64,000 bases of DNA from Pleurodeles waltl (lineage: Eukaryota; Chordata; Amphibia; Caudata; Salamandridae): assembly GCF_031143425.1 (NCBI RefSeq), contig NC_090448.1:531854313-531918312 (forward strand). Direction: 5' to 3'. The stretch's first letter is position 1, and every line of letters begins with the position of its first letter. Shown here piece after piece: positions 37,340-48,638 of this stretch. Below the pieces are notes generated by a model. The model was given only the letters and a program-made list of their open reading frames with translations, was not told where the DNA came from and ran no database searches. Both the position numbers and the translations under genes were made by a program.

Positions 37340-39788
37340 TTTTGTGCTGTTAGCACTTTTGGTGATGCTGCTTCGCCTACTTTCCTGTTGCGTCCTGAAG
37401 GAGGGGGGGGGGGACGGGGGAGGTGGTTTGGAGAAAGCTACAGCCCTGGCTTGCACTTACTCTCATCACCACGGCAGAGCACATCTTTAAGCCAGTGCTT
37501 TTTTTATAATAATAATAATGTGTTGCATTACAGAGAGCTGGTGGTATGGTGTTATCGGTTACATTTACTCATCATCGTCCCAAGCGCCAGATACATCATT
37601 CCCTTAATTTCAGGCCCAAAAGCGAGAAACAATTCAGCAGCAAGGAGAGTGCAGGGGACTTTCTTTCACTACCAGACAAAACACCGGAGAAGCCAAACCC
37701 ATGAAGGTGGTGCTAAAAATCAAAATAATCGCATATGTATATAAGTAAACAAACACATGAATGAATAAATGAATAAACCTGAATTGGAAATAAAAACACA
37801 CACAGAATTAAATGCATGAATACAAGCATGATCGGTGTCACTGGAAAAGCACCCGTGCTTTATTCTCTGCTTCAATTTACAGCGGTTTTCCTGTGACGCA
37901 TTGGAAATTAACACGCATTTCATGAAGTAAATAAGACCTTTATGAGTTTCGGAGCAGTAGCGAAATGACGATTTCATTGTGGTTTTCTCAGCCGTGTACA
38001 CTTCCTAACGTTTCAAGTTCTTCTCAGATATGACGTGAAATGTACGATCCTGAGGTGGAAGGCGGAAAAGCAGTGGAGGGGACCGCTGTCCCGCTCTTTA
38101 CCTGTCTGTACAGTACGCAGAGCGCGAGGCCTCCTGAGGCCAAAGGGCCGACAATCAGCGCAATTTGAGGGAAAACAGCGCAAAATTGTGCGCAAATGTA
38201 TGTTTTTGGGTACAGCGGGGAACGAGGGGCACTGGGGCCTTCCCCTAAAAGTACCCTGGTTCCTTCGGGCTTTCTGGTAGGGTGGGCTAGAGACTGCATA
38301 AGGCGGACAGGCACTAAATTAAAGAAATAGATGATACATGACACACACTTAAAGAAAAGTAAGAATAGGAAAGAAAACGCAGAAAGAATGCAGGATGAAA
38401 GAGAAATAAAATAAATTAGGACAAAAAGAAATGAAGATGAGGAGGAGGAAAGAAAGAAAACTAACTTCAGTGACACAGAGAGGAAGAGCCAGACAGAGGA
38501 GAGGGACTCAGGCGCTTGGGAATGTCGGGCAGTCTGTCTGGGTGCAGGCGGGGTGAGCGGAGGACAGATGGTGTGGGAAACCAACGGAAGAAAGAATGGG
38601 GCCCGTAATGCGCGCACAATGCAGGCGCTACCCAAGCACGAGCATTGAGGTCTGGCGTGAAAAGGTACTTGGCGTCTCTGAATCGGTGAGATGAAAGATC
38701 ACGTAATTAAAATCATCGCCCAGTCTTTGGAGGGGCCAATAAAAGGCCAGTCACCGGCGTGTAAGCGTGGGCCTCTGAGTGCGGGCGCCTGTCCGTGCTG
38801 CTCCGGGGCTGCGCGCGGTTCCAGGTCTGGATGCGGCTCTGGGTTCTGACGCACGCGTCCATGTTCTGTGCGTTTGGTTGTCTGTGTATTGGTGTTTGTG
38901 TGGTGTCTGCCTTTGCTGGCCTGTTTGTGGCTGCGCGCGCATGGAAATTCTGAATTATAGGTTGGCTGTTGGAATGTGTCTTTGGTGCTTTTGGCTGTAT
39001 AGGAGCTATGTGTGTTTGTCGGTCTCTCCATGTTTTTACCTCCGCATTTTTGTACGTATATGCGTTGGGTTTCATGCCTATTAATAGGCATTTTCTTCCT
39101 TTGGTGCTTTTTGTGTGTAGTTTGATTATTTTACAGTTTTAGCGCATTATTTCTCTGTGGTGTCTGCGTGTTTGTGCCCGGGGGCCTTTCTTTTTGAACT
39201 GTGTGCGTGTGCATGTAAGTCAGTAGAGTTAGACTTTGTTTTTGTCAGCGTCTGTGCATTGACGTTTGGGTTTGGGCGCCTTTTGGCTTGCATGCATGTG
39301 TTTGCGTGTGTGCGCGCGCGCGAGCGTGTGTGTAATGATCAGCGTATTCATCTGAGTCCGCTTTTGCAGTTTTTTATGTCTTTGGTTGTGTGTGTTTTAC
39401 TTGCTTCTGTGTGTTCGAGTTTATAATGTATTCAGTTTCTGTTCCCTGTGCTTGATGCATTTATGGACGCTCTACCTCCTTTTCCTCTTCTCTGTGTTTT
39501 GATAGACATTTTAATTGAAGAAGACCATCTGAGTGTAGTACTTCCACAAGTAAGTGTGAGCTGTAGGCTTGTTATTGATGCTTCATATGAATGGAGTATC
39601 TTTGAAACCATTCCTCGGATAACTTTAGGGCCTCTCGGGGCTAGGAAACCCTACCCTGCAGTGAAATAGCATTTGGACGTTAATTCCGATCAAAGGCCCA
39701 ACTCAACCCTTTGATAAACTTTTTTTCAGAACTGTAGAACGGTTCACTTGTTGCTACAATATAAAATACCACATTCGGTAAGAAGTAA
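37340..39788. other. Non-coding; purine-rich and TG-rich patches
   Basis: It includes a G-rich run near 37400, an AGAAAGAAA-type purine tract at about 38340-38480 and a TGTGTG-rich patch at about 38860-39420. A 203-codon minus-strand frame here (38024-38635) is a Ser/Phe-rich translation of the purine tract, with no recognisable domain. No gene is called. Confidence 0.4.
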
Positions 39789-39944
39789 GGCCCATATTTA
39801 TAATTTTTTAGCGCCGCATTTGCGCTGCTTTTTGACGCAAAATCGGGGCAAACTTACAAAATACCATTGTACTTTGTAAGTTTGCGCCGATTTCGCGTCA
39901 AAAAATGACGCAAATGCAGCGCTAAAAAAGTATAAATATGGGCC
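39789..39944. mobile_element. Palindromic MITE, GGCCCATATTTATA family
   Basis: This 156-bp near-perfect inverted repeat has ends GGCCCATATTTATA and TATAAATATGGGCC and arms rich in GCGCCGCATTTGCG. It is flanked on both sides by TAA (39786-39788 and 39945-39947). A 3-bp TAA duplication is the hallmark of PIF/Harbinger-type transposition. There is no coding capacity. Confidence 0.9.
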
Positions 39945-39947
39945 TAA

Positions 39948-40940
39948 GTATTTGAGAAAATTAATATTTTAATGGCACATTTGAACACAGAATGTAATAG
40001 AATATTATATTAAGAAACCAAAATCAAAAACTGTTTCACTTTTATGAACGAGAATTAGAAAAACTATTATTAACAAAAACTTTCTATTTCATTTTTAGTT
40101 TTTAAAACAATTTGGAAATGATTGTTCATTTACACTGTATAAAACTTAATTAAAATAACTACTGACAAAGAATTGAAAGATTCACGATTGCGATTAAAGA
40201 AAATACAGGGCTGTCTGGTCGCCGAAAACTGGAGTTGCAGATCTCTGACTGGAACACAGTCGCCAAAAACGACTAACACAAGCCAAAAATGCGCATAAAA
40301 AATAGCTGCAGGTTTATCCCCTTTCAACGAAAAAGTTTTCAGTCCATATATTTTTGCGCAGTGCACCTGTTTTCTAACTTCGGTCTGCGCACTCCTGACC
40401 CCAAGGAGGTTGTTTTGAGCACCAGAGCCCGGTGATCAATTTATTTAAGAGCCTTGCACTTAAATTCCCAGGCGCAAACGTCCATTTTGTGCAGCGCCGG
40501 TTCGTGCACGCTCTTTTTTCGTGAAGTTTTTTCTTAATCAAGCCTAATGAGAACGCCTAGCTCTTTCGTTAATAAAAAAGTGAAAACAGAACGCATCTTC
40601 ATTAGGGTAATTGACTGCTGTGCTCAAGACGCCTCTAATTGAAAAGGCTGTCTATTTTAATAGTGCAGTTTAAGAGGAGATTACACACTGTAACCAAACA
40701 CACAGACACTAATAGCGAGGCGCCCAGGATAGTGTGGGAAACCTGAGTTTAACCGATGCGCCTGAATTCACGCTAGTATACAGCAAATGTACATTTCTAA
40801 AACAAGAATGCCCTGCGCTCAAGATATGCAAAGAAATATACAAATTAAGCTCTCACCATTAAACGAACAACCACAGTAAACATTCCCGAAAAGCGTCGGT
40901 TACTGGAAAGACAACATATCCCTACTAGAATGAAAAAATC
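39948..40940. other. Non-coding, nothing recognised
   Basis: AT-rich unique-looking DNA. No gene or periodic repeat is visible. Part of it might be conserved, for example 40380-40680, which has moderate complexity and several TTAAT-type sites. Confidence 0.35.
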
Positions 40941-40942
40941 TA

Positions 40943-41187
40943 GGTCCACATTTATCATTTTTTAGCGCCGCATTTGCATAATTTTTTGACGCAAAAGCGG
41001 CGCAAATTTATCAAATACAAATATGGCCCATATTTATACTTTTGTAGCTCCGCCTTTGCGTCGTTTTTTGACGCACATTCGGCGCAAACAAAGTATAAAT
41101 ATGGCCAACTGTATTTTGGAAGTTTGCGCTGCTTTTGCGTCAAAAAATGACACAAATGCATGCCATATAAAAGCATAAATATGGGCC
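40943..41187. mobile_element. Two nested or fused palindromic MITEs (GGCCCATATTTATA family)
   Basis: An outer inverted repeat begins GGTCCACATTTATC and ends GCATAAATATGGGCC. Near its centre sits a shorter palindrome (41035-41106) with its own GGCCCATATTTATA and TATAAATATGGCC ends. Either one copy inserted into another or internal rearrangement duplicated the ends. Outer flanks (CTA, ATA) are only loosely alike. Confidence 0.7.
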
Positions 41188-41189
41188 AT

Positions 41190-42950
41190 AGTTTACACAC
41201 CTGCAAAAGCCCCTGCCTTCCTTTAAATGATAACCGATAAGTACAATCACGGAGAAGGCTTTCCTGACTGAAAATGCACAACTAAAAAACATACCTGCAA
41301 TAGCTGCCCAACTTCCCCCAATACTGAAGATGCACAACTGAAAGCACATACCTAGACCCCTCCCAGCCTCCTCCACCCCAAATCATACTTCTACTTCAAC
41401 TGTACGATTGAAAGTGCTTAGATGGCAAATCAGTCCTTTCCCCTTTGAAAGTGTGCTACTAAAAGTACACAGCGGGAAAGAGCACCTTCTCTCTCTGAAT
41501 ACACAACCAAATGTACAACCACAATAATCCACAACCAATCCCTTAAATCCTGACAAAAGTACCTGCCTTTGGAAGACCCCAACCCCTGTAAACACACAGG
41601 GAAGCCTACTTACATAGGAAAAACACCACCGCAAACGAAACTAGCCAGCCACTCTTGGGATGCCAACCACTCACAGTGAAAACAGCAAATACCAAAAGAA
41701 AGGCACCCAGCCCAGATAAATTATAGAACCAAAAGTGCACACCTAGAAATGCACTTTCATAATGAACATACACAACTAAAATACATGCCCTGGAATGCAC
41801 ACTCCCCACCAACAGTAGTTATCCTTGAAAGGTCACATATCCAGTGGAAATACACACAGAAGCCTATTTACTTCCGACAGGCAAAAACCAAGATTACCAA
41901 AATACTATATGGGAAAGGCAAAGTACATGCCCATGGAAAGACAACACCTCGCAGAAGTTTCACAACTAAAGGTACATCCAGCCACCCCCACTGAAAACAA
42001 ACAACCAAAGTCACATACCTAAAAAGGACAGCATAGACCTGTTAAAATGTGCAACTAAAAGTATATGTGAATTGCAACATTTCTACTTAAAATACAAAAA
42101 CACAACTAAATATCGAGGAGAGGAGCGGCCCAAATGGACGTTTAAACCAAAATATATTCTTGGGAAAGACATTACTACACCCACTGAAAAGATATGACCA
42201 AAGCCACATACCTAGGAAAAGTTACGCCCTCCCCCCAACACTTAAATTAAACAACCAAGTTATATGTATGGCAAATGCACAATCCCCACTTAAAATGCAC
42301 AACCAGAAGCCCATAACTGAAAATACCACAACCGTAATAAAACACACAACCAAACTACATATCTGAGAAAAGCACAAGCCGTCAGAAAATAAACGAGCAC
42401 AACACAATTTTCAGGAAAGGAACCATCCGCACTGAACATACACAAGTCAAACAATATACATCTGACAGGCATCATCTCCACTGAAAATACAACGAGACAA
42501 GCAATCCTATGAAAGTTGCCATCTAAAATAGAAGTATTCATTCAAAATCCATAACTGTGAAAGGGTTCACCCTGCTGAAAATATAGTAACAAAACTACAT
42601 TCATCAGAAAGTACACTGAACATATGCAAGCAAAAACACATACATATGAAAACACACTAAACACAGCTAAACTGTAAAACTTGGAAAGGCACATCTCACT
42701 ACAAATAAACAACTGGACCACGACATATAAATACCCTAAAAAGGTGAACCCTACTAAGCATGAACAACTGAAAGTTGATACCTAAAATACCCTTGCTCTG
42801 TCAGCCCCCACAACTGAAAGAAAAAATACCTTGGAAAATGAGACCCATTAGGAAAAAGGAGCAATCAAATGCACACACAAAGAAGGTACAACTCACAGCT
42901 TAAGCTCACTCTACGAAAGGTGATCTACCCAGTGAAAACGACCAAGGCTG
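41190..42950. repeat. Minisatellite, about 57-bp unit
   Basis: Units contain GAAAATGCACAACTAAAAG, TACATACCTGGGAAAGGCAC-like sequence and CCCCACTGAAA. GCACAACT is seen at 41276 and 41332, and the pattern continues with drift to about 42.95 kb. Lys/Thr/His-rich frames are translations of the array. Confidence 0.85.
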
Positions 42951-43178
42951 CTTTTTTTAAAGAAGTATGTGTTAACAATTTTTTGAAATATTATTGACGG
43001 TCCAATGGATAGCTTCACACAGACCTGGACATGGTAACATTGTAAAGATTGCACATTTATCCTAAATGTGATAGTGCCGTTTAATAAGGGGCCCTTGGAA
43101 AGGGTTCCCTCTCAAAGGCTGGTAATGTTCTTTAAAACTTTACATTTTCGAATTTTTGAAATTGAAAAATTGAAAAAC

Positions 43179-44405
43179 TATGGCCAGGCAGAAGCCAATG
43201 TGTTTTCGGATAAAAAAATCTACCTGCCCCAGCACCACCCCCCTCCCTTCAATGACACTGACAAGACCATCAATCAAGCGAGTGGTGGCTGATGATTTTA
43301 AGAGGGGGAGTTACCTATCCATAGCTAAGTTTGTTCCTATGCATCTTTTAAATCACACTTTTACAAGTGAGATCATGACTGCTACCAATGCTCTTTCCTC
43401 TTAAAACCCCTAGTCCAATAAATTGGAAATGGATGAATGGGTCCTTCCTTATGGGCAGAGCGCACCCACCGATGTCTCATGATGGGATGTTCCCGTACAA
43501 GGAGCCCATCTGCCCATTAAGCTACCTACTTCGGGCACCCCCTATACCCAACTTCCTCCCCCCAGGGGCCTGTGCTAACTTGTGACCACAACCTCTGCAT
43601 CGGTGGTCACCAGGTATTTACCACGTGCCAGTTACCATCCCTAACCCTGCGCCTCTGCAACCTCTTTTGACTCCATGCCAGCTCCCCTTGGAGGATTCAG
43701 TGAGGCTGCTGTTATTTTGGTCTAAATGGATACCTTACATAGACCCGAACTGTCCCACGAATCATGACTTCACCCACCACACAACAATAAGTGCAATATA
43801 GTAGCAATGTCTGCAAGACAAAAACACTTAGTGAGACATAACGCAAACCATTACCATGAATTCCAACAAGGTCACATTGAAACATCACATAGTATTGTCA
43901 TAAGGCAACCACTGAGCATTCCTTAAAAATCTCCTCCAAACCCGAGCACTCCACCCACCAGGTGCCAATTGCTGTGGGGATGGTGGGCGGAGAAAACATA
44001 ATGCTAGTGGGAATTTTGAGGGGGGCTGATTTGGGTCCTGGCATCTTTCATGCGAGGTGTCGAGTGGGAAAAGAGACCCATTTGCTGCCTTACAGGGCCT
44101 TTTATGGGTGTGGCCGACGCACCTGAAAGTGACCCCAGAAGCAATCAAGCACTTTGGGGGTCGCAGTTCCATCGGCCAATCTGCCTGCAACTTACTGCAA
44201 GGGTTGCTGCAGCTTGTGCCACACACCTGGGTCGAGCCAGGGCTTCACACCACATGAATGACTCCCCTGAGTTGGGGGAGCCTCTGCATTATGGCCAGGC
44301 AGTCACCGATATCCTTTGGGAAAATTAACCCCATCTACAAGTCCCAGCACCCACAACACCCTCCGATGACACAGACTTGTCCACCAATCAAGCTCTTTGG
44401 GTTAG
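43179..44405. repeat. Direct repeat pair about 1.1 kb apart
   Basis: Related sequences lie at about 43179-43292 and 44288-44405. Both read TATGGCCAGGCAG, then about 40 variable bases, CCCAGCACC, CAATGACAC or CGATGACAC, and CAATCAAGC. They may be the ends of an unrecognised element or an old duplication. The 1 kb between has no recognised gene. Confidence 0.5.
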
Positions 44406-44426
44406 GGATCAAAATACCCATGGCAA

Positions 44427-44427
<1 letters not shown>

Positions 44428-44462
<35 letters not shown>
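44428..44462. repeat. (TA)n microsatellite
   Basis: An uninterrupted TA dinucleotide run, followed by AT-rich DNA up to the end of the Ngaro element. Confidence 0.85.
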
Positions 44463-44464
<2 letters not shown>

Positions 44465-44553
44465 AACACATTTTTAAACACTTCATGCACAATAACTCAC
44501 AGTTTTACATCTTTACTGACAGAGATTAAGTCCTACTGTTAACAGAAACAATA

Positions 44554-45105
44554 GGACTCGGAAGCCGCTAGCAGGCCCTTGCCACAACACCGGTCATACA
44601 CAGACCAATACCTCATTTTGTTGGAAGAAGTATTTATTTATTTACTTTCATTAAATTCAAAACATTAATAATTTTTTTATAAATTGCTCCAATAAACTTT
44701 TCACTGCAAATCCAAAATTAATATAAAAATAATTCGTACCATTTTACATCTGTAACCATAAATCATTTTGACAGGATCCCTTCTGGTCCTGAACCAGCTT
44801 TGGACAACACTGGAACTGGACATCACCTGTATCCCAAGGGGGGGCGGTACCCATGCTTCCTCTGTTCCTTGCCCACATGTTCAGGGTTCCGCCCCCTCTC
44901 CAAACACCAATCCGCCAAGGGGTGTAATGGGGCGGCCGAGGGCATGAGCCCCGTGACCACCCCAGTGATCTGGGCTCCCTACCCCCAATCTGGTGTATAC
45001 ATCCGCAGGTTGGTCTAGGACTTCAGGACCCCATCTCTGTTGTTATACCGGGGCCCCACCCTTGAGGACCCCTCTGTTGCTTCAGGTTACTTTAGTACCT
45101 CTTCT
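44554..45105 (-). repeat. Ngaro-type terminal repeat B2
   Basis: This 552-bp block starts (plus strand) GGACTCGGAAGCCGC and ends TTTAGTACCTCTTCT. It is repeated with about 90-95% apparent identity at 45430-45979. Two direct repeats separated by an unrelated block, downstream of tyrosine-recombinase and hydrolase genes, is the B1-A2-B2 arrangement known for Ngaro elements. As B2 this would be the 3' end of the element. Confidence 0.7.
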
Positions 45106-45429
45106 TCTGCCTAATACTAGGGAGAGGGTGGGTGGGTCAACAAAAGTGACTCCGTCAGTCCGGGCCGCCGTACTGTAAAGAAGAAGGCCGAGCCTTCTGG
45201 GGAGGCGCTTATAAGCCCCCCACTGGCGTGCGCCGGCCCAAACCGGAATGGCCACAACGTTTGCCCAACGTGTCTCCTAAGGCGTCACTTCCGCCTACAC
45301 ACCTCGCGAGGCGCGCAGACGGAAGTAACTGGCCAGCCTGTGCACAACCAGTGCGGAGGGTCCGGCCCCCGGCGTCCCCGACCCCTAAGGGGCCACGCTC
45401 CCCCCATGTTGGGGGTGCGCTCTTCCATG
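45106..45429 (-). repeat. Putative Ngaro A2 segment
   Basis: A GC-rich 324-bp block between the two B copies. By the Ngaro rule it should match an A1 repeat at the 5' end of the element, beyond the right edge of this window, so it cannot be tested here. It shows no coding potential. Confidence 0.5.
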
Positions 45430-45979
45430 GGACTCGGAAGCCGCCAGAAGGCCCATGCCCCAACACCGGTCCACACAGACCGACACCTCATTTAGTTGGA
45501 AGAAGTATTTATTTATTTACTTTCATTAAATTCCAAACATTAATAATTTTTTAGAAATTGCTCCAATAAACTTTTCACTGCAAATCCAAAATTAATATCA
45601 AAAGAATTCGTACCATTTTACATCTGTAACCATAAATCATTTTGACAGGATCCCTTCCGGTCCTGAAACACCTTTGGACCACACAGGAACTGGACGTCAC
45701 CTGTATCCCTAGGGGGGGTGGTACCCCTGCTTCCTCTGTTCCTTGCCCACATGTTCAGGGTTCCGCCCCCTCTCCAAACACCAATCCGCCAAGGGGTGTA
45801 ACGGGGCGGCCCAGGGCATGAGCCCTGTGACCACCCCAGTTATCTGGGCTCCCTACCCCCAATCTGGTGTGTACATCCGCAGGTTGGTCCAGGACTTCAG
45901 GATCCCATCTCTGTTGTTCTACCGGGGCCCCACCCTTGGGGACCCCTCTGTTGCTTCAGGTTACTTTAGTACCTCTTCT
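45430..45979 (-). repeat. Ngaro-type terminal repeat B1
   Basis: Direct repeat of 44554-45105, with scattered substitutions and the same first and last words. It lies just downstream, in sense, of the end of the SGNH hydrolase reading frame. Frames through both copies (for example SGFRPLSKHQSAKGCNG) are shared because the DNA is repeated, not because a protein is conserved. Confidence 0.75.
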
Positions 45980-46059
45980 CCCACCAGGAGGGCGACCAGG
46001 GCCCCAAAGGTCCTTCGCCCTCCCCACCAGAAAACAAACACAGAGAGAAGAGCCACATA

Positions 46060-46268
46060 TCAGCCATAAATTGGTAAGTGAACCATGTCCCTGTGAAACA
46101 TCTCAGGACCTTTTAGAAGTTTATGAGGAATATTCCATAATCTGCCTGGAACAGGGTAAAGTTTGGGCATCTCCGCGTTGAGTCTCCTAACCGACACATT
46201 GATTGTATGTGGTTTTATACCTGGGCCCCAGTTTCGGCGAGGCACCATGTAAGACCAGGCGATGGCTG
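46060..46268 (-). pseudogene. Ngaro SGNH hydrolase, C-terminal part (separated by the ERV)
   Basis: The minus-strand frame from the provirus edge reads IAWSYMVPRRNWGPG and ends with FHRDMVHLPIYG and a stop. The D-x-x-H near the end corresponds to block V (catalytic Asp/His) of SGNH/GDSL hydrolases. The first two-thirds of the same domain lie at 60745-61058 on the far side of the provirus, and the reading phase is compatible across the GCTG duplication. Ngaro retrotransposons are known to carry such a hydrolase. Its role in retrotransposition is not established. Confidence 0.75.
46265..46268. other. ERV target-site duplication, left (GCTG)
   Basis: GCTG immediately precedes the TG of the left LTR and is repeated at 60745-60748 after the CA of the right LTR. 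A 4-bp duplication is usual for gamma- and epsilon-like retroviruses. Confidence 0.85.
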
Positions 46269-48546
46269 TGGTAACGCGCCCCTTTATGATTAATTTATAC
46301 ACTTGGGGACTCGTTTTAGGCCAATGAATCTTTCGACCCTGCTTGAAGACACCTTAGGACGAGATAGCTAATCAACATGTCAATCAATAGGTCAATAACA
46401 TCCTCAATATTTATTCTAACAAGGCAATTCACTTTAGTCAAAGACATTTAATAAGACTCGAGACCCCACCATGACCTTTCAGTCATGAATAACCATACCA
46501 ATTTAGTACAATTCAGTGATATTTATTCCCTATTGATTACAATTCTACGAGCAAGTTTATTAATCTTAAAACCAAGAAGCTCATTAGCATATTCACAACA
46601 TGGCAATTCTGATAAGATTTAATCAAAGCAAGGATCACGAATATTAGAACATAACACAACGTCAACATAGATTATTCTTAGCAGAGTAACATTAACGCAT
46701 CATTAAACAAAGCATAGATTCAGTCATTTGTCTATTTGCGTCTGATTTAGCGAACTCCTTAAATATCCTCGAATTAGCTTTGGCATGTTGGGCTTCATGC
46801 AAACAATTTAGTAACATCAATTTGGAAAACCTCTAACTAAGGTCTCTATCAAAAGAAGCAGTTGGTACCTAGAAAGGAAAAGCAAACTTACAATCACAAT
46901 TTCTTTGTCATATAGTTACCCTCCGTATTGGGTCAGCATACAGATTCTGTCTTCGTCCTCAGGACATCAGTTGATTCGCCATCAGTCAGGAACTCAGCTA
47001 AGCTCGGTAAGACAAGGTAAAAGGGTTACTTCCCTCATAAGGAGGTAAAGTATAATGGGCAATATAAGGGCAAGGTTGGTTTTAAGAACCAAACAGCAAA
47101 GTCTCTATACAGAGTGACAAAGTGTCTGGGTCATAGCAAATCGTTTCAGCATCTCCCTAACTAACACTCTGGGGGTCATTCTGACACTGGCGGTCGGTGA
47201 CCGCCAGGGTCACCGACCACGGGAGCACCGCCAACAGGCTGGCGGTGCTCCGTCGAGCATTCTGACCGCGGCGGTTCAGCCGCGGTCAGAAACGGAAAGT
47301 CGGCGGTCTCCCGCCGACTTTCCGCTGCTCGGGAGAATCCTCCATGGCGGCGGAGCGCGCTCCGCCGCCATGGGGATTCTGACACCCCCTACCGCCATCC
47401 TGTTCCTGGCGGGTCTCCCGCCAGGAACAGGATGGCGGTAGGGGGTGCCGCGGGCACCGCATGGGCATGGGCACTGCAGGGGCCCCCGTAAGAGGGCCCC
47501 ACAAAGTATTTCAGTGTCTGCAAAGCAGACACTGAAATACGCGACGGGTGCAACAGCACCCGTCGCACCTTCCCACTACGCCGGCTCCATTCGGAGCCGG
47601 CGTCCTCGTGGGAAGGTAGATTTGCCCTGGGCTGGCGGGCGGCCTTTTGGCGGCTGCCCGCCAGCCCAGGGCAAATCTCAAAATACCCTCAGCGGTCTTG
47701 CGACCGCGGAGCGGTATTTTGTCGGGGGAAGACTGGCGGGCGGCCTCCGCCGCCCGCCAGTCTCAGAATCACCCCCTCTGTCTCCTGGTCTCCTCTCGAA
47801 CTCCAGTCTAAACTACTTCCTTGTGTCATAGGATTTTATCCCTTTTCCGTTGTACAATGCCCTAAAATTTAATTGGATGGGGTTGGTACCCCACTATCTC
47901 CCTCCAATAGAGTTTGAATTAGCTCATCAAATTTGTCACCCCATAACGGTTCTCAAGTAGTTTATTGGTCCTTATGATTGAAGTCTTCAGCGAGTAGAAT
48001 GTCCGGTATGATTTCATCCTCTCGTGGTCCTTTGCACATCTTCAGTCAGTGGTTCCATTGTCTGAACCGGTTCAGGCGACCTTGTACCTGCAAGAAGTCT
48101 ACACTGTTGCATTCAGCTAAAATGTTTCTTCAAGCAAGTCGAATTTCATGAGAACGGATCTACTACAGTTACATTCATCTTCTAGCTTTGGAAAAACAAG
48201 AGTTCATGTCCTTTAGCAAGTCAGCACACTGCACGTTAGAAAAACACATTTAATATGAAAGCCAGACAGCTAGGCCTAGACTCATGCTAACTAAGGCCTA
48301 ATGATTTATTAGCAGAATTTAAGCATATAATCTTGAATTATTAGTGTAAAACTATATCTTAACATGACATTTCATCATTATTAGTCACTTTAATTAGTCC
48401 CCGTATATATTGGCGGACACTCCCCGTGGGCACATTTCAAGCACACGTTTTGCAAAATACATTAGTACATTGCCTATGTGGCATTATTATACATTAGTTC
48501 ATAAACATTTCATGTTAATATTGATTATATAAGCTACGCTCTCTCA
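46269..48546 (-). repeat. ERV 3' LTR (carries a 606-bp insertion)
   Basis: This is the left-hand, sense-3' LTR. It starts TGGTAACGCG on the plus strand and ends GCTCTCTCA. Without the 606-bp element and its 3-bp duplication it is about 1.67 kb, against 1.65 kb for the partner at 59100-60744, to which it aligns along its length. Several AATAAA-type hexamers are present in sense, but the functional one cannot be chosen. Confidence 0.93.
47171..47776. mobile_element. 606-bp poly-hairpin non-autonomous element
   Basis: Absent from the other LTR, so its edges are exact. It is flanked by TCT on both sides (47168-47170, 47777-47779). Ends GGGGGTCATTCTGA and TCAGAATCACCCCC are imperfect terminal inverted repeats. 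The interior is a chain of back-to-back hairpins. Arm pairs are at 47187-47195/47199-47207, 47222-47233/47240-47251, 47260-47272/47279-47291, 47293-47306/47311-47324, 47342-47373 (no loop), 47384-47413/47417-47446, 47479-47485/47494-47500, 47506-47521/47525-47540, 47541-47551/47556-47566, 47567-47617 (two nested), 47618-47640/47656-47678, 47680-47720 (two nested) and 47731-47744/47749-47762. GC-rich and non-coding. The 3-bp duplication is compatible with PIF/Harbinger transposition, though TCT is not the usual TWA. Confidence 0.9.
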
Positions 48547-48558
48547 GTCCCTCCTCTG
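48547..48558 (-). promoter_or_regulatory. ERV polypurine tract
   Basis: On the sense strand CAGAGGAGGGAC abuts the TG of the 3' LTR. This is the expected position and composition of the plus-strand primer. Confidence 0.8.
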
Positions 48559-48638
48559 ATGACACTTGTCATCACACAAAACCTTTCCCTTCACAACCTT
48601 TCATTTTCTTTAAAGTACGCATTTCAATTTCTTCCTTC

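Noticed and set aside
38024..38635. 203-codon minus-strand frame
   Set aside because: It is Ser/Phe/Leu-rich because it reads across an AGAAAGAAA-type purine tract; no domain, no splice context, no conserved motif.
44800..46069. Two related frames (SGFRPLSKHQSAKGCNG) suggesting a duplicated gene
   Set aside because: The DNA is the B1/B2 direct repeat of the Ngaro element; frames are short and carry no domain.
47171..47776. CRISPR array or rho-independent terminators in the hairpin chain
   Set aside because: The stems differ in sequence and have no common repeat/spacer rule; the genome is eukaryotic.
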